Origin: Actinomycetospora endophytica
Lineage (GTDB): Bacteria > Actinomycetota > Actinomycetes > Mycobacteriales > Pseudonocardiaceae
Direction of reading: 5' to 3'
Assembly: GCF_021026375.1 (NCBI RefSeq)
Contig: NZ_JAJNDB010000001.1
Location: 806,001-870,000 of the forward strand
Length of the DNA stretch: 64,000 bases
Shown: piece by piece, positions 9,844 to 20,754 of the stretch
Layout of the letters: each line of letters starts with the position of its first letter
How positions within the stretch are numbered: the stretch's first letter is position 1
Translations under genes and position numbers: made by a program
Notes under the pieces: generated by a model
Databases searched by the model: none
What the model was told of the DNA's origin: nothing
The model's input: the letters and a program-made list of their open reading frames with translations, nothing else

Positions 9844-10404
9844 TCAGTTCTCCCTGAACGGGAAGCCGAGGGCACGCAGCAGGGCCCGGCCTTCCTCGTC
9901 GGTGGTCGCGGAGGTGACCACGGTGATGTCCATCCCCCGCGGCCGGTCGATCGAGTCCTGGTCGATCTCGTGGAACATCGACTGGTCGGACAGACCGAAC
10001 GTGTAGTTGCCCGAGCCGTCGAACTGCTTGGGCGACAGCCCGCGGAAGTCGCGGATGCGCGGCAGCGAGATCGAGACCAGGCGGTCGAGGAACTCCCACA
10101 TCCGCGCACCCCGCAGCGTCGTGCGGGCGCCGATCGGCATCCCCTCGCGCAGCTTGAACTGCGCGATCGACTTGCGGGCCTTGCGGATCTCCGGCTTCTG
10201 GCCGGCGATGAGGGTGAGGTCGCGGACCGCACCCTCCATCAGCTTGGAGTCGCGCGCGGCCTCGCCGACGCCCATGTTCACGACGACCTTGACGACGCCG
10301 GGCACGAGCATCGAGTTCGGGTAGGAGAACTGCTCCGTCAGCGACTGACGGATCTCGTCCCGGTAGCGCTGCTGCAGCCGGGGACGGGTCTCAGTGCTGG
10401 TCAC
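9844..10404 (-). CDS. rplE: 50S ribosomal protein L5 (uL5)
   Basis: 5S rRNA- and P-site tRNA-contacting protein, 186 residues. Signatures [20 protein letters not shown] and [23 protein letters not shown] start at 10404 shares one base with the rplX TAG stop, so the two genes are coupled. Confidence 0.98.
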   Translation of the reverse strand: MTSTETRPRLQQRYRDEIRQSLTEQFSYPNSMLVPGVVKVVVNMGVGEAARDSKLMEGAVRDLTLIAGQKPEIRKARKSIAQFKLREGMPIGARTTLRGARMWEFLDRLVSISLPRIRDFRGLSPKQFDGSGNYTFGLSDQSMFHEIDQDSIDRPRGMDITVVTSATTDEEGRALLRALGFPFREN

Positions 10405-10724
10405 TAGATGTCCTTCCCGTTGCGGCGCGAGACACGCACGCGCTTCTGCTCGCCCTCGCCGCCGTCGCGGTAGCCGACGCGGGCCGGCTTGCCGTCCGAG
10501 TCGACGACCATCACGTTCGAGACGTGGATGGCGGCCTCCTGCGTGACGATCCCGCCGGACTGCGCGCCGCGCTGGTTCGCGGACTGTGCGGTGTGCTTCT
10601 TGACGCGGCCGACGCCCTCGACGAGGACCCGGTCACGCTCGGGGTAGGCCTGGATGACCTTGCCCTTCGCGCCCTTGTCCTTGCCGGCGATGACGAGGAC
10701 CGTGTCGCCCTTCTTGACCTTCAT
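10404..10724 (-). CDS. rplX: 50S ribosomal protein L24 (uL24)
   Basis: Assembly-initiating large-subunit protein, 106 residues. The N-terminal KOW motif is clear ([20 protein letters not shown]). Four nt after rplN and overlapping rplE by one base. Confidence 0.98.
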   Translation of the reverse strand: MKVKKGDTVLVIAGKDKGAKGKVIQAYPERDRVLVEGVGRVKKHTAQSANQRGAQSGGIVTQEAAIHVSNVMVVDSDGKPARVGYRDGGEGEQKRVRVSRRNGKDI

Positions 10725-10728
10725 CTGG

Positions 10729-11097
10729 CTACAGCACCTCCGGCGCGAGCGAGATGATCCGCATGAACCGCTTGTCGCGCAGTTCGCGGCCCACCGGGCC
10801 GAAGATGCGGGTCCCGCGGGGCTCGCGGTCGTTCTTGATGATCACCGCGGCGTTCTCGTCGAACTTGATGTACGAGCCGTCCGGGCGGCGCTTCTCCTTG
10901 GCGGTGCGCACGACGACGGCCCTCACGACATCACCACGCTTCACGCCCGACGCCGGGATGGCCTCCTTGACGGTGGCCACGATGACGTCGCCGATCCCCG
11001 CGTAGCGGCGGGATGAGCCACCGAGCACGCGGATGCACAGGATTTCCCTGGCACCCGTGTTGTCGGCGACCCGGAGTCGCGACTCCTGCTGGATCAC
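10729..11097 (-). CDS. rplN: 50S ribosomal protein L14 (uL14)
   Basis: Large-subunit protein at the intersubunit bridge, 122 residues. [20 protein letters not shown] and the C-terminal [17 protein letters not shown] are diagnostic. It follows rpsQ after 58 nt, the S10-spc junction; no hairpin separates the two clusters. Confidence 0.98.
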   Translation of the reverse strand: MIQQESRLRVADNTGAREILCIRVLGGSSRRYAGIGDVIVATVKEAIPASGVKRGDVVRAVVVRTAKEKRRPDGSYIKFDENAAVIIKNDREPRGTRIFGPVGRELRDKRFMRIISLAPEVL

Positions 11098-11155
11098 TGC
11101 TTCTCTCCTGACCTTCCCGGCGACTCACGCCGCCGGATGGTTTCCGGGTGGCTGG

Positions 11156-11494
11156 TTACTTGGCCTTCTCGAGGATCTGGACGAGGCGCCAGCGCTTGGT
11201 CGCCGAGAGCGGCCGGGTCTCCATGAGGAGCACGCGGTCGCCGGGACCGGCGGTGTTGTTCTCGTCGTGCGCCTTGACCTTCTTGGTCCGGCGGATGACC
11301 TTCGAGTAGCGCGGGTGCTTCACCCGGTCCTCGAGGCTGACGACGATCGTCTTGGACATCTTGTCCGAGACCACGAGACCCTCACGCGTCTTGCGCAGGC
11401 CCCGGTCGTCGTTGCGCTCTCCGGGCTTCTGCTCGGCAGGGGCGTCGGCCTTGACCTCGCTGCGCACCTGCTCGCTGTCGGCGGCGCTGGTCAT
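11156..11494 (-). CDS. rpsQ: 30S ribosomal protein S17 (uS17)
   Basis: Primary 16S rRNA-binding protein, 112 residues. The S17 core ([20 protein letters not shown] through [19 protein letters not shown]) is preceded by an acidic/polar extension of about 35 residues. The ATG overlaps the rpmC stop by 4 nt (ATGA). Confidence 0.96.
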   Translation of the reverse strand: MTSAADSEQVRSEVKADAPAEQKPGERNDDRGLRKTREGLVVSDKMSKTIVVSLEDRVKHPRYSKVIRRTKKVKAHDENNTAGPGDRVLLMETRPLSATKRWRLVQILEKAK

Positions 11495-11727
11495 GCCGCT
11501 CCCTCCTCGTCAGGAGCCACGGACAGACCCAGCTCCCGCTCGCGCATCACGGTGTAGATGCGGGCGATGTCGTGCCGGACGGTCCGCAGCCGGCGGTTGT
11601 TGTCGAGCTGCCCGGTCGCCATCTGGAAACGCAGGTTGAACAGCTCGGCCTTCGCCTCGCGAGCACGCGCGACCAGGTCCTCGGCCGTGAGCTCGCGGAG
11701 CTCGCTGGCGGGGATTCCCGCTGCCAT
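11491..11727 (-). CDS. rpmC: 50S ribosomal protein L29 (uL29)
   Basis: Helical protein beside the polypeptide exit tunnel, 78 residues. Signatures [20 protein letters not shown] and [20 protein letters not shown]. The start codon shares a base with the rplP stop and the stop overlaps rpsQ, so this is a tightly coupled trio. Confidence 0.97.
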   Translation of the reverse strand: MAAGIPASELRELTAEDLVARAREAKAELFNLRFQMATGQLDNNRRLRTVRHDIARIYTVMRERELGLSVAPDEEGAA

Positions 11728-12143
11728 CAGAACGCCTCCTCTCGGGTGACGATGCGGCAGCGCATCGGCAGCTTGTGCTGCGCGCGACGCAGTGCCTCAC
11801 GGGCGGTGGCCTCGTTCGGGTAGCTCATCTCGAACATGACCCGGCCGGGCTTCACGTTCGCGATCCACTTCTCCGGCGAGCCCTTGCCGGAACCCATGCG
11901 GGTCTCGGCCGGCTTCTTGGTGAGCGGCCGGTCCGGGAAGATGTTGATCCAGACCTTGCCGCCACGACGGATGTGGCGGGTGATCGCGATACGGGCCGAC
12001 TCGATCTGGCGGTTCGTGACGTAGCCGTGCTCGAGCGCCTGGATCCCGTAGTCGCCGAACGCCATGTGCGTCCCGCCCTTGGCGGCACCCGACCGGTCCG
12101 GCCGGTGCTGCTTGCGGAACTTGACCTTGCGGGGGATCAGCAC
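11727..12143 (-). CDS. rplP: 50S ribosomal protein L16 (uL16)
   Basis: A-site-proximal large-subunit protein, 138 residues. It starts [20 protein letters not shown] and carries [20 protein letters not shown] and the [14 protein letters not shown] signature. Three nt after rpsC and one base overlap with rpmC. Confidence 0.98.
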   Translation of the reverse strand: MLIPRKVKFRKQHRPDRSGAAKGGTHMAFGDYGIQALEHGYVTNRQIESARIAITRHIRRGGKVWINIFPDRPLTKKPAETRMGSGKGSPEKWIANVKPGRVMFEMSYPNEATAREALRRAQHKLPMRCRIVTREEAF

Positions 12144-12146
12144 GCG

Positions 12147-12977
12147 TCAGCCCTCCGATCCGGGGCTCGTGGTGGTCGACGCACCCGCCGCGGCCTCGGC
12201 GGCGGCGCGCCCGGCCTCGGTGGAGGTCCCGGTCGTGCCGGACGAGCCGGAACGACGGCCACGCGGGCGGTCGTTGCGGTTCCCGCGGCCGCCGCGCGGC
12301 TCGCGGGTCGCGGCGTCGAGCGCCGCCTGGCGCTCGGACTCCCGCTTGCCGCCGACGACGTCGCCCTTGTAGATCCAGACCTTCACGCCGATGCGGCCGA
12401 AGTTGGTCCGGGCCTCGAACAGGCCGTAGTCGATCTCCGCGCGGAGCGTGTGCAGCGGCACCCGGCCCTCGCGGTAGAACTCCGAGCGCGACATCTCGGC
12501 ACCGCCGAGGCGGCCGGAGCACTGCACCCGGATGCCCTTCACGCCCGGCGAGCGCATGGCCGACTGCATGGCCTTGCGCATCGCGCGACGGAACGACACG
12601 CGGTTCGACAGCTGCTCGGCCACGCCCTGCGCGACGAGCTGCGCGTCGGCCTCGGCGCCCTTGACCTCGAGGATGTTGAGCTGGACCTGCTTGCCGGTCA
12701 GCTTCTCGAGGTTGCCGCGCAGCCGGTCGGCCTCCGCACCGCGGCGGCCGATGACGATGCCCGGGCGGGCGGTGTGGATGTCGACGCGCACCCGGTCGCG
12801 GGTGCGCTCGATCTCGACCTTGGAGATGCCGGCCCGCTCCATGCCCTTGGAGAGCATGCGGCGGATCTTGACGTCCTCGGCCACGTAGTCGGCGTACTGC
12901 TTGTCGGCGTACCAGCGGGACTTCCAGTCCGTGGTGATGCCCAGGCGGAACCCGTGCGGGTTGATCTTCTGACCCAT
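12147..12977 (-). CDS. rpsC: 30S ribosomal protein S3 (uS3)
   Basis: mRNA-entry protein of the 30S head, 276 residues. N-terminal [22 protein letters not shown] domain around [15 protein letters not shown], and C-terminal S3 domain through [18 protein letters not shown] low-complexity Arg/Gly then Ala/Ser/Thr-rich tail of about 60 residues follows, as in many actinobacteria. Start overlaps the rplV stop by one base (TGATG). Confidence 0.97.
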   Translation of the reverse strand: MGQKINPHGFRLGITTDWKSRWYADKQYADYVAEDVKIRRMLSKGMERAGISKVEIERTRDRVRVDIHTARPGIVIGRRGAEADRLRGNLEKLTGKQVQLNILEVKGAEADAQLVAQGVAEQLSNRVSFRRAMRKAMQSAMRSPGVKGIRVQCSGRLGGAEMSRSEFYREGRVPLHTLRAEIDYGLFEARTNFGRIGVKVWIYKGDVVGGKRESERQAALDAATREPRGGRGNRNDRPRGRRSGSSGTTGTSTEAGRAAAEAAAGASTTTSPGSEG

Positions 12978-13387
12978 CAGCGGGTCCTTCCCTTCGAGCG
13001 CTGGCGACCACCCTTGCCGTCGGGCACCGAGGTGACCTCGACGGTGATGTGGCTGGTGCGCTTGCGGATGCGGTACGCGCGCCCCTGCGCCCGGGGCTGG
13101 AACCGCTTCATGGTCGGGCCCTCGTCCACGGTGATCGTCGAGATGACGAGCGTGGAGGGGTCCAGGTCGAAGTTGTTCTCGGCGTTCGCCACCGCGCTCG
13201 CGACGAGCTTGGCGACCGGCGTGGCCGCCGCCTGCTCGGCGAACTGCAGCACCGAGGCGGCCTGGCCGACGGGCATGCCGCGCACGAGGTCCACCACGCG
13301 GCGGACCTTCATCGGCGACATGCGCACGTAGCGAGCCCGCGCGACCGCACCCTGGGGTGCAGCCTCGGAGTCGGCTGGTGCAGCCAT
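12977..13387 (-). CDS. rplV: 50S ribosomal protein L22 (uL22)
   Basis: Protein whose beta-hairpin lines the exit tunnel, 136 residues. [20 protein letters not shown] and the tunnel hairpin [20 protein letters not shown] are intact. Forty-nine nt after rpsS. Confidence 0.98.
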   Translation of the reverse strand: MAAPADSEAAPQGAVARARYVRMSPMKVRRVVDLVRGMPVGQAASVLQFAEQAAATPVAKLVASAVANAENNFDLDPSTLVISTITVDEGPTMKRFQPRAQGRAYRIRKRTSHITVEVTSVPDGKGGRQRSKGRTR

Positions 13388-13436
13388 CGTTCGTTACCTT
13401 CCTTGGTTTCGCGGACCGGAACCGTCGGGTCGTCAC

Positions 13437-13718
13437 CTAGCGGCGACGGGACCGGCGGTCCTCCTTGACGTGCCCGCGGAACGTGCGGGTCGGGGCGAAC
13501 TCGCCGAGCTTGTGCCCGACCATGGCCTCCGAGACGAAGACCGGGACGTGCTTGCGCCCGTCGTGGACGGCCAGCGTGTGGCCGATCATGTCGGGGATGA
13601 TCGTCGACCGGCGCGACCAGGTCCTGATCACGGTCTTCCGGTTCGACTCGTTCAGCGCGTCGACCTTCTTGAGCAGGTGGTCGTCGACGAACGGCCCCTT
13701 CTTCACACTGCGCGGCAT
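13437..13718 (-). CDS. rpsS: 30S ribosomal protein S19 (uS19)
   Basis: 30S head protein, 93 residues. [20 protein letters not shown] and the signature NGR-like region [20 protein letters not shown] identify it. Nineteen nt after rplB. Confidence 0.98.
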   Translation of the reverse strand: MPRSVKKGPFVDDHLLKKVDALNESNRKTVIRTWSRRSTIIPDMIGHTLAVHDGRKHVPVFVSEAMVGHKLGEFAPTRTFRGHVKEDRRSRRR

Positions 13719-13737
13719 CGCTGTCTCTCCTCCCTGC

Positions 13738-14577
13738 TCAGCGCTTCTTGTTCTTGCCGGTACGCCGGCGGCGCACGATCATGCGGTCGCTCTCCTTGCG
13801 GCCGCGCGTGCGGCCCTCCGGGGTACCGGCCGGGTTGACCGGGTGACGTCCACCGGACGTCTTGCCCTCACCACCGCCGTGCGGGTGGTCGACCGGGTTC
13901 ATCGCGACACCGCGCACCGTCGGGCGCTTGCCCCGCCAGCGGTTGCGGCCCGCCTTGCCCCAGTTGATGTTCGAGTGCTCCGAGTTGCCGACCTCGCCGA
14001 TGGTGGCGCGGCAGCGGACGTCGACGTTGCGGATCTCGCCCGAGGGCATCCGGAGCTGGGCGTGGGGCCCGTCCTTGGCCACGAGCTGCACCCGCGCACC
14101 CGCCGACCGCGCGATCTTCGCGCCGCCGCCGGGGCGGAGCTCGATCGCGTGGATCACGGTGCCGGTGGGGATGTTGCGCAGCGGCAGGTTGTTGCCCGGC
14201 TTGATGTCGGCCTTCGGGCCGCTCTCCACCGGGTCGCCCTGCCCCAGCCGCTCCGGCGCGATGATGTAGCGCTTCTCGCCGTCGGCGTAGTGCAGGAGCG
14301 CGATGCGCGCGCTGCGGTTCGGGTCGTACTCGATGTGCGCGACCTTGGCCGGCACGCCGTCCTTGTCGTTGCGACGGAAGTCGATCAGGCGGTAGGCCCG
14401 CTTGTGCCCGCCGCCCTGGTGCCGGGTCGTGATCCGGCCCGAGGCGTTACGGCCGCCCTTGTTGTGCAGCGGCCGGATGAGCGACTTCTCCGGGTGGTCG
14501 CGCGTGATCTCGGCGAAGTCCGAGACGCTCGCGCCGCGCCGCCCGGCGGTCATCGGCTTGTACCTGCGGATTCCCAT
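13738..14577 (-). CDS. rplB: 50S ribosomal protein L2 (uL2)
   Basis: Peptidyl-transferase-centre protein, 279 residues. [40 protein letters not shown] and the C-terminal signature [20 protein letters not shown], with the conserved histidine, are all present. Eighteen nt after rplW. Confidence 0.99.
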   Translation of the reverse strand: MGIRRYKPMTAGRRGASVSDFAEITRDHPEKSLIRPLHNKGGRNASGRITTRHQGGGHKRAYRLIDFRRNDKDGVPAKVAHIEYDPNRSARIALLHYADGEKRYIIAPERLGQGDPVESGPKADIKPGNNLPLRNIPTGTVIHAIELRPGGGAKIARSAGARVQLVAKDGPHAQLRMPSGEIRNVDVRCRATIGEVGNSEHSNINWGKAGRNRWRGKRPTVRGVAMNPVDHPHGGGEGKTSGGRHPVNPAGTPEGRTRGRKESDRMIVRRRRTGKNKKR

Positions 14578-14595
14578 GGTTGTCTGCTAACTCCC

Positions 14596-14895
14596 TCAGG
14601 CCCCGGGCCCGCCGAAGACGTCGATCGTCCGGCTCTCCGGCGTCACGGTGACGACGGCGCGCTTGGTGTCCTTGCGCTTGCCGAAGCCGCGACGGGAGCG
14701 CTTGCGCTTCCCGTCGCGGTTGAGCGTGTTCACGCTCGCCACGGTCACGTCGAAGATCTCCTGGACGGCGATCTTGATCTGGGTCTTGTTCGCGTCCGGG
14801 CGCACCAGGAACGTGTACTGGCGCTCCTCGAGAAGGCCGTAGCTCTTCTCCGAGATCACCGGCGCGAGGATGACGTCGCGCGGGTCCGCGATCAC
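14596..14895 (-). CDS. rplW: 50S ribosomal protein L23 (uL23)
   Basis: Exit-tunnel rim protein that docks SRP and trigger factor, 99 residues. Core [20 protein letters not shown] and the extended loop [18 protein letters not shown]. Start overlaps the rplD stop by 4 nt. Confidence 0.98.
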   Translation of the reverse strand: MIADPRDVILAPVISEKSYGLLEERQYTFLVRPDANKTQIKIAVQEIFDVTVASVNTLNRDGKRKRSRRGFGKRKDTKRAVVTVTPESRTIDVFGGPGA

Positions 14896-15686
14896 TGGTC
14901 GACCTCCTCGGTGCCCGCGGTGCGGGCACTGACGAACGCGTCGAGCGCGGCGGTCGTGAAGACCACGTCGTCCGCGCGGAGCACGTCGTAGGTGTTGAGC
15001 TGGTCCGGGGTCAGCAGGTGGACCGCCGGGAGGTTCGCCACGCTGCGGCGGCTCGCCTCGTCGTCGCGCAGGACGACGGCCAGGACCTTCTGGTGCTCGC
15101 GGCTCGGCGCGACGACGCCCTCGAGGGCCGTGCGGGCGCCCTTCGTCGACGGCGTGGCGCCCTCGACGAGGCCCGAGAAGACGTGGATGCGCTCGTGACG
15201 GGCGCGGTCCGAGAGGGCCCCGCGCAGCGCGGCGGCCTTCATCTTCTTGGGGGTCCGCTGCGAGTAGTCCCGCGGCGTCGGCCCGTGGACGGTGCCACCG
15301 CCGGTGAACTGCGGCGCGCGGGTCGAGCCCTGACGGGCGCGGCCGGTGCCCTTCTGGCGGTACGGCTTCTTGCCGCCGCCGCGGGTCTCACCGCGGGTCT
15401 TGGTGTCGTGCGTGCCCTGGCGGGCCGCCGCGAGCTGCGCGGTGACCACCTGGTGCATCAGCGCGGTGGACGCCGGGGCGTCGAAGAGAGCCCCGGGGAG
15501 CTCCACGGTGCCGTCGGTGCCGCCCGCCGGCGTGTGCACCGGGACGGAGCGGGTCTCGCCGGTGCCCGCGGCGGCGTGCGCCTCGCGACGGGCGAGCCGA
15601 CGGGCCTCGCCCGCGGTGTACGACGGACGTCGGATCTCCAGGGCGCCGCCGGCGCCCGGCGCCGGAGCGGTCGAGGAGGAGGTCAC
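14892..15686 (-). CDS. rplD: 50S ribosomal protein L4 (uL4)
   Basis: Exit-tunnel constriction protein, 264 residues. The loop [19 protein letters not shown] and the core are typical. The N-terminal ~45 residues ([14 protein letters not shown] and an Arg/Ala-rich stretch) are an extension relative to shorter L4 proteins. Start overlaps rplC by 4 nt. In E. coli L4 autoregulates the S10 operon; nothing here shows that for this organism. Confidence 0.97.
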   Translation of the reverse strand: MTSSSTAPAPGAGGALEIRRPSYTAGEARRLARREAHAAAGTGETRSVPVHTPAGGTDGTVELPGALFDAPASTALMHQVVTAQLAAARQGTHDTKTRGETRGGGKKPYRQKGTGRARQGSTRAPQFTGGGTVHGPTPRDYSQRTPKKMKAAALRGALSDRARHERIHVFSGLVEGATPSTKGARTALEGVVAPSREHQKVLAVVLRDDEASRRSVANLPAVHLLTPDQLNTYDVLRADDVVFTTAALDAFVSARTAGTEEVDQ

Positions 15687-16360
15687 TGCTGGTCACCGCC
15701 CTTCGGGTGGACCTTGGCCGCGGAGGTCACGAGGACCATGCCGCCGCGCGGGCCGGGGACGGCGCCGCGGATCAGCAGCAGGCCTGCGTCGGCGTCCACG
15801 CCGTGCACGGTCAGGTTCTGCGTGGTGCTCTTGACGTTGCCCATGCGGCCGGCCATGCGCGTGCCCTTGAAGACCCGCGCCGGGGTGGCGCAGCCGCCGA
15901 TGGAGCCCGGCGAGCGGTGCTTGCGCTGCGTGCCGTGGCTCGCGCCGAGGCCGCCGAAGCCGTGGCGCTTCATGACGCCGGCGGTGCCCTTGCCCTTGGT
16001 GGTGCCGGAGACGTCGACGATCGCGCCCGCGTCGAACGCGGTGGCGTCGACCTCCTGGCCGACCTCGTAGGACGAGGCGTCCGAGGTGCGCAGCTCGACG
16101 AGGTGGCGGCGCGGCGTGACGCCGGCCCGGCTGAAGTGGCCGGTCTCCGGCTTGTTCACCTTGCGGGGGTCGATGGCGCCGAAGGCCAGCTGCACCGCGT
16201 TGTAGCCGTCGGTCGAGGGGGTCCGCACCTGCGTCACGACGCAGGGGCCCGCCTTGACCACGGTCACGGGGACGACGCGGTTCGCCTCGTCGAACACCTG
16301 GGTCATGCCGACCTTGGTGCCGAGGACGCCGCTCATCTGCCTCTCGCTCGTGGAAGACAT
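15683..16360 (-). CDS. rplC: 50S ribosomal protein L3 (uL3)
   Basis: Early-assembly large-subunit protein reaching the peptidyl-transferase centre, 225 residues. Core [20 protein letters not shown] and [20 protein letters not shown]. The ATG at 16360 is chosen because GAGG lies 6 nt upstream; a GTG at 16372 overlapping the rpsJ stop as GTGA is a good alternative that adds four residues. Confidence 0.95.
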   Translation of the reverse strand: MSSTSERQMSGVLGTKVGMTQVFDEANRVVPVTVVKAGPCVVTQVRTPSTDGYNAVQLAFGAIDPRKVNKPETGHFSRAGVTPRRHLVELRTSDASSYEVGQEVDATAFDAGAIVDVSGTTKGKGTAGVMKRHGFGGLGASHGTQRKHRSPGSIGGCATPARVFKGTRMAGRMGNVKSTTQNLTVHGVDADAGLLLIRGAVPGPRGGMVLVTSAAKVHPKGGDQQ

Positions 16361-16368
16361 CTCCGGCC

Positions 16369-16674
16369 TCACTGGATGTTGACGTCGACGCTGGCCGGCA
16401 GGTCGATGCGCATGAGCGCGTCCACCGTCTTGGGCGTCGGGTCGACGATGTCGATCAGTCGCTTGTGCGTGCGCATCTCGAAGTGCTCGCGCGAGTCCTT
16501 GTACTTGTGCGGCGAGCGGATGACGCAGTAGACGTTCTTCTCGGTGGGCAGCGGCACGGGGCCGACGACCGAGGCACCGGTGCGCGTCACGGTCTCCACG
16601 ATCTTGCGGGCCGACGCGTCGATCGCCTCGTGGTCATAGGCCTTGAGCCTGATGCGGATCTTCTGTCCCGCCAT
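16369..16674 (-). CDS. rpsJ: 30S ribosomal protein S10 / NusE
   Basis: 30S head protein and antitermination factor NusE, 101 residues. [20 protein letters not shown] and the signature [19 protein letters not shown] are diagnostic. First gene of the S10 cluster, preceded by a 481-nt spacer from tuf. Confidence 0.99.
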   Translation of the reverse strand: MAGQKIRIRLKAYDHEAIDASARKIVETVTRTGASVVGPVPLPTEKNVYCVIRSPHKYKDSREHFEMRTHKRLIDIVDPTPKTVDALMRIDLPASVDVNIQ

Positions 16675-16991
16675 GGTGGCTTGCCGTTCCTCTTCTCGTC
16701 CTCGACCGGCGTCGCTCCCGGTGCCGCACCCTGTCCTGATGGCGACCGGCCAACTCTCTCCGGTCCCCGCGGTCGGGCGTGTCGACTCCGTCGGCTGCGC
16801 GCCCCGGACGCTCGTCGCTCCGCGGCTGGGCCCTCGCGGACCCTCGCTGTTCATGGTGTGTCCGTCCCGTTCCGGTCGACCGACCGGAGACGACACGGTG
16901 GGAGCCCGCCAGGGGCACCCTGATCCCGCTTCGCTGTGGTCCCGTGCGCGGTGTCCCGTCAGGACTCCGGTCACGGACCCTGCTCACGCCG

Positions 16992-17027
16992 GGGCGGTCG
17001 GCTCGATACCGACTGAGCCGACCGCCC
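16992..17027 (-). terminator. 13-bp perfect stem downstream of tuf
   Basis: GGGCGGTCGGCTC (16992-17004) pairs with GAGCCGACCGCCC (17015-17027) across a 10-nt loop. It lies 129 nt past the tuf stop and is the best terminator candidate between tuf and the S10 operon. No U-tract. Confidence 0.5.
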
Positions 17028-17109
17028 GGGCAAGCAACCTCACCAGTGTCGCACGCGCAGCTCAGCGCGCCGACACCGGGGGTGGGGACCCCCGGAGCGG
17101 TCCCCGCCC

Positions 17110-17139
17110 GGGGGGGGGGGGCCGGGGGGGGGGGCCCCC
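17110..17139. repeat. Paired homopolymer G-tracts (12 G, CC, 11 G, 5 C)
   Basis: On the plus strand 12 consecutive G, then CC, then 11 G, then 5 C, just 17 nt beyond the tuf stop. In the tuf transcript this reads as C-tracts; the opposite strand could form a G-quadruplex. Homopolymers this long are also error-prone in sequencing, so the exact lengths are uncertain. Confidence 0.7.
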
Positions 17140-17155
17140 ACCGCCGCGGAGGGTC

Positions 17156-18349
17156 CTACTTGAGGATCTTCGTGACCTGGCCCGCGCCGACGGTCCGGCC
17201 ACCCTCACGGATGGCGAACTGGAGGCCCTCCTCCATGGCGATGGGCTGGATCAGCTGGACCGACATCTCGGTGTTGTCGCCCGGCATGACCATCTCGGTG
17301 CCCTCCGGGAGCGTCACGACGCCGGTGACGTCGGTCGTCCGGAAGTAGAACTGCGGGCGGTAGTTGTTGAAGAACGGCGTGTGCCGGCCACCCTCGTCCT
17401 TGCCCAGGATGTAGACCTGGCCCTCGAACTCGGTGTGCGGCGTGATGGAGCCGGTCTTGCAGACGACCATGCCGCGCTCGACGTCCTCGCGCTTGATGCC
17501 GCGCAGGAGCAGACCGACGTTGTCGCCGGCGCGCCCCTCGTCGAGCAGCTTGCGGAACATCTCGATGCCCGTGGTGGTGGTCTTCATCGACTTCTCGCGG
17601 ATGCCGACGATCTCCACCTCCTCGTTCACCTTGACGATGCCGCGCTCGACGCGGCCGGTCACGACGGTGCCGCGGCCGGTGATCGTGAAGACGTCCTCGA
17701 CGGGCATGAGGAACGGCTTGTCGGTGTCACGCTCCGGCGACGGGATGCTGTCGTCGACGGCGTCCATGAGGCTGACGATGGCGTCGGCCCACTCGGAGTC
17801 GCCCTCGAGCGCCTTGAGCGCCGAGACGCGCACGACCGGCAGGTCGTCGCCCGGGTACTCCTGCGCCGAGAGGAGCTCACGGACCTCCATCTCGACGAGC
17901 TCCATGATCTCCTCGTCGTCGACCATGTCGGCCTTGTTCAGTGCGACGACGATGTACGGCACGCCGACCTGCTTGGCGAGCAGCACGTGCTCACGGGTCT
18001 GCGGCATCGGACCGTCGGTCGCGGCCACGACCAGGATGGCGCCGTCCATCTGGGCGGCACCGGTGATCATGTTCTTCACGTAGTCGGCGTGCCCGGGGCA
18101 GTCGACGTGCGCGTAGTGCCGCTTCTCGGTCTGGTACTCGACGTGCGCGATCGAGATCGTGATACCGCGCTGGCGCTCTTCCGGCGCCTTGTCGATCATG
18201 TCGAACGCGGACGCCTGGTTGAGGTCCGGGTACTTGTCGTGCAGGACCTTGGTGATGGCCGCGGTCAGCGTCGTCTTGCCGTGGTCGATGTGACCGATCG
18301 TGCCGATGTTGACGTGCGGCTTGTTCCGCTCGAACTTGGCCTTCGCCAC
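17156..18349 (-). CDS. tuf: Elongation factor Tu
   Basis: GTPase that delivers aminoacyl-tRNA to the ribosome, 397 residues. G1 motif GHIDHGKT at residues 19-26, DCPGHADY (G3), [10 protein letters not shown] (G4). Domain 2 and 3 signatures ([13 protein letters not shown], the [13 protein letters not shown] region) are intact and it ends QVTKILK. It follows fusA after 190 nt that includes a hairpin and a candidate -10, so it may be transcribed separately as well as with fusA. Confidence 0.99.
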   Translation of the reverse strand: MAKAKFERNKPHVNIGTIGHIDHGKTTLTAAITKVLHDKYPDLNQASAFDMIDKAPEERQRGITISIAHVEYQTEKRHYAHVDCPGHADYVKNMITGAAQMDGAILVVAATDGPMPQTREHVLLAKQVGVPYIVVALNKADMVDDEEIMELVEMEVRELLSAQEYPGDDLPVVRVSALKALEGDSEWADAIVSLMDAVDDSIPSPERDTDKPFLMPVEDVFTITGRGTVVTGRVERGIVKVNEEVEIVGIREKSMKTTTTGIEMFRKLLDEGRAGDNVGLLLRGIKREDVERGMVVCKTGSITPHTEFEGQVYILGKDEGGRHTPFFNNYRPQFYFRTTDVTGVVTLPEGTEMVMPGDNTEMSVQLIQPIAMEEGLQFAIREGGRTVGAGQVTKILK

Positions 18350-18463
18350 TGCTCTCGTCCTCCTGGACTTCTGAGGGTCTGTCGTCGCCGATTCCGGCGG
18401 TCGTCGGTGGTGCGGTCCTCTGGGTGGGCTATTGCCGGGTGGAGGACCCGAGGTGACCTCACG

Positions 18464-18469
18464 AGGCTA
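18464..18469 (-). promoter_or_regulatory. Candidate -10 hexamer for tuf
   Basis: TAGCCT on the minus strand (TANNNT), about 115 nt upstream of the tuf start and just past the fusA terminator hairpin. The -35 is weak. A tuf-specific promoter is known in other actinobacteria, which makes the position plausible. Confidence 0.3.
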
Positions 18470-18492
18470 ACGGGGCGCTCACCCCTGCCTCA

Positions 18493-18532
18493 CCGCGGCC
18501 CGTCATCCCGTCGTCGGGAATCCGGGCCGCGG
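18493..18532 (-). terminator. Compound hairpin after fusA
   Basis: Outer stem CCGCGGCCCG / CGGGCCGCGG (10 bp) encloses an inner TCCCG-TCGT-CGGGA stem. It starts 8 nt past the fusA stop (18540). Likely a terminator or read-through attenuator between fusA and tuf. Confidence 0.55.
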
Positions 18533-18539
18533 CTCGGGG

Positions 18540-20642
18540 TCACTCGCCGGTCGCCTTGGCGATGATCTCCTTGGCCACGTTGGCCGGGACCTCGCCGTAC
18601 GAGTCGAACTGCATGGAGTAGTTCGCCCGCCCCTGGGTCTTCGACCGCAGGTCACCGACGTAGCCGAACATCTCCGACAGCGGGACCAGGGCCTTGACGA
18701 TCCGGTTGCCGCTGCGCTCGTCCATGCTCTGGATGTGGCCGCGGCGGGAGTTGAGGTCGCCGATGACATCGCCCATGTAGTCCTCGGGCGTGTTCACCTC
18801 GACCGCCATCAGCGGCTCGAGGAGAGCGGGGTCCGCCTTGCGGGCCGCCTCCTTGAGCGCCATCGAGCCGGCCACCTTGAACGCCATCTCGGACGAGTCG
18901 ACCTCGTGGTACTGACCGTCGAGCAGCGTCAGGCGCAGGCCCGTCATCGGGTAGCCGGCCAGGATGCCGTACTGCATGGCGTCCTGGGCTCCCTCGTCGA
19001 CCGACGGGATGTACTCGCGCGGCACGCGCCCACCGGTGACCTTGTTGACGAACTCGTAGAGCGCGCCCTCTTCGTTCTTCTCCATCGGCTCGAGCTTGAT
19101 GATCACGCGCGCGAACTGGCCGGAACCACCGGTCTGCTTCTTGTGCGTGTACTCGTACTTCTCGACCGGCTTGCGGATGGTCTCCCGGTAGGCGACCTGC
19201 GGCTTGCCGATGTTCGCCTCGACCTTGAAGTCGGACTTCATCCGGTTGACGAGCACCTCCAGGTGGAGCTCGCCCATGCCCGAGATGATCGTCTGGCCGG
19301 TCTCGTCGTCGAGGCGGACCTGGAAGGTCGGGTCCTCGTCGGCGAGCCGCTGGATGGCGGTGGAGAGCTTCTCCTGGTCGGCCTTCGACTTCGGCTCCAC
19401 GGCCACCGAGATGACCGGGGTCGGGAAGGTCATCGACTCGAGGACGACCGGGTTCTGCGGATCGCAGAGCGTGTCGCCCGTCGTCGTGTCCTTCAGACCC
19501 ACGAAGGCGTAGATGTGCCCGGCCATGGCGTCGTCGACCGGGTTCTCCTTGTTGGAGTGCATCTGGAAGAGCTTCCCGATGCGCTCCTTGCGGTCCTTCG
19601 TGGAGTTGATGATCTGGGCGCCCTGGTTGACCTTGCCCGAGTACACCCGGACGTAGGTCAGCTTCCCGTAGAACGGGTGCGCCACGACCTTGAAGGCGAG
19701 CGCCGAGAAGGGCTCGTCGGTGGTCGCGTGACGGACGACCTGGGTCTCGCCGTCGAGCAGCGTCCCCTCGACCGGCTTCACGTCGATCGGCGCCGGCAGG
19801 TAGGCGATGACGGCGTCGAGCATGGGCTGCACGCCCTTGTTCTTGAACGCCGTGCCGCACAGCACCGGGTAGTAGTCGCCCGCGAGCGTCACGGCGCGGA
19901 TGCCGTGCTCGATCTCCTCGACCGACAGCTCCTCGCCGGCGAAGTAGCGCTCCATGAGCGCCTCGTCGTTCTCGGCGATGGCCTCGAGCAGCGCCTCGCG
20001 GTACTCCGCGACCTCGTCCTGGCGGTCCGCCGGGATCTCCTCGATCGCGTAGTCCTCGCCCTTCTGGACCTCACCGCGCCAGGTGAGCGCCCGCATCCGG
20101 ACGAGGTCGATGACCCCGTAGAACTCGGACTCGGAGCCCATCGGCAGCTGCAGGACCAGCGGCTTCGCGTTCAGCCGCTCCTTGATGGTCCGCACGGTGA
20201 AGTAGAAGTCCGCACCGAGCTTGTCCATCTTGTTGACGAAGCAGATGCGCGGGACGTTGTAGGTGTCGGCCTGACGCCACACCGTCTCCGACTGGGGCTC
20301 GACACCCTCCTTGCCGTCGAACACGGCGACGGCGCCGTCGAGCACGCGCAGCGAGCGCTCCACCTCGACGGTGAAGTCGACGTGCCCGGGGGTGTCGATG
20401 ATGTTGATCTGGTGGTCTTTCCAGAAGGTCGTCGTCGCGGCGGACGTGATCGTGATGCCGCGCTTCTGCTCCTCCTCCATCCAGTCCATCGTGGCCGCGC
20501 CGTCGTGGACCTCACCGATCTTGTAGTTGATGCCGGTGTAGTACAGGACGCGTTCGGTGGTGGTGGTCTTGCCCGCGTCGATGTGGGCCATGATCCCGAT
20601 GTTGCGGACCTTGCCCAGGTCGGTCAGCACGTCGCGTGCCAC
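18540..20642 (-). CDS. fusA: Elongation factor G
   Basis: Translocation GTPase, 700 residues. G1 motif AHIDAGKT at residues 19-26, DTPGHVDF and NKMD motifs, then domains II-V through [23 protein letters not shown] at 20642 gives the standard [20 protein letters not shown] start and follows GGAAGAGGAA. Conserved rpsL-rpsG-fusA-tuf order. Confidence 0.99.
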   Translation of the reverse strand: MARDVLTDLGKVRNIGIMAHIDAGKTTTTERVLYYTGINYKIGEVHDGAATMDWMEEEQKRGITITSAATTTFWKDHQINIIDTPGHVDFTVEVERSLRVLDGAVAVFDGKEGVEPQSETVWRQADTYNVPRICFVNKMDKLGADFYFTVRTIKERLNAKPLVLQLPMGSESEFYGVIDLVRMRALTWRGEVQKGEDYAIEEIPADRQDEVAEYREALLEAIAENDEALMERYFAGEELSVEEIEHGIRAVTLAGDYYPVLCGTAFKNKGVQPMLDAVIAYLPAPIDVKPVEGTLLDGETQVVRHATTDEPFSALAFKVVAHPFYGKLTYVRVYSGKVNQGAQIINSTKDRKERIGKLFQMHSNKENPVDDAMAGHIYAFVGLKDTTTGDTLCDPQNPVVLESMTFPTPVISVAVEPKSKADQEKLSTAIQRLADEDPTFQVRLDDETGQTIISGMGELHLEVLVNRMKSDFKVEANIGKPQVAYRETIRKPVEKYEYTHKKQTGGSGQFARVIIKLEPMEKNEEGALYEFVNKVTGGRVPREYIPSVDEGAQDAMQYGILAGYPMTGLRLTLLDGQYHEVDSSEMAFKVAGSMALKEAARKADPALLEPLMAVEVNTPEDYMGDVIGDLNSRRGHIQSMDERSGNRIVKALVPLSEMFGYVGDLRSKTQGRANYSMQFDSYGEVPANVAKEIIAKATGE

Positions 20643-20754
20643 GAGATTCCTCTTCCTTCTCGGTTCGTCGCCGCGGGTCTGGCGCGGCGGAACTACGGAG
20701 CGGACCGCCCGCCATCGGTGGTTCGCACCGGTGGCGGATCGGCCCGCCGCCCCG

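Larger units (their letters stand above)
16675..17155 (-). other. tuf-rpsJ intergenic region, no gene seen
   Basis: This 481-nt spacer should hold the tuf terminator and any S10 leader or promoter. I see no coding-like frame. From 16675 to 17005 the sequence contains no TA dinucleotide, so no canonical TANNNT -10 element can lie in the 330 nt upstream of rpsJ. A 13-bp stem (16992-17027) and two long G-tracts (17110-17134) lie on the tuf side. Confidence 0.6.

Noticed and set aside
16992-17027. Stem-loop considered as a possible tRNA or small RNA
   Set aside because: It is a simple 13-bp hairpin with no cloverleaf, anticodon arm or T-arm; better explained as a terminator.
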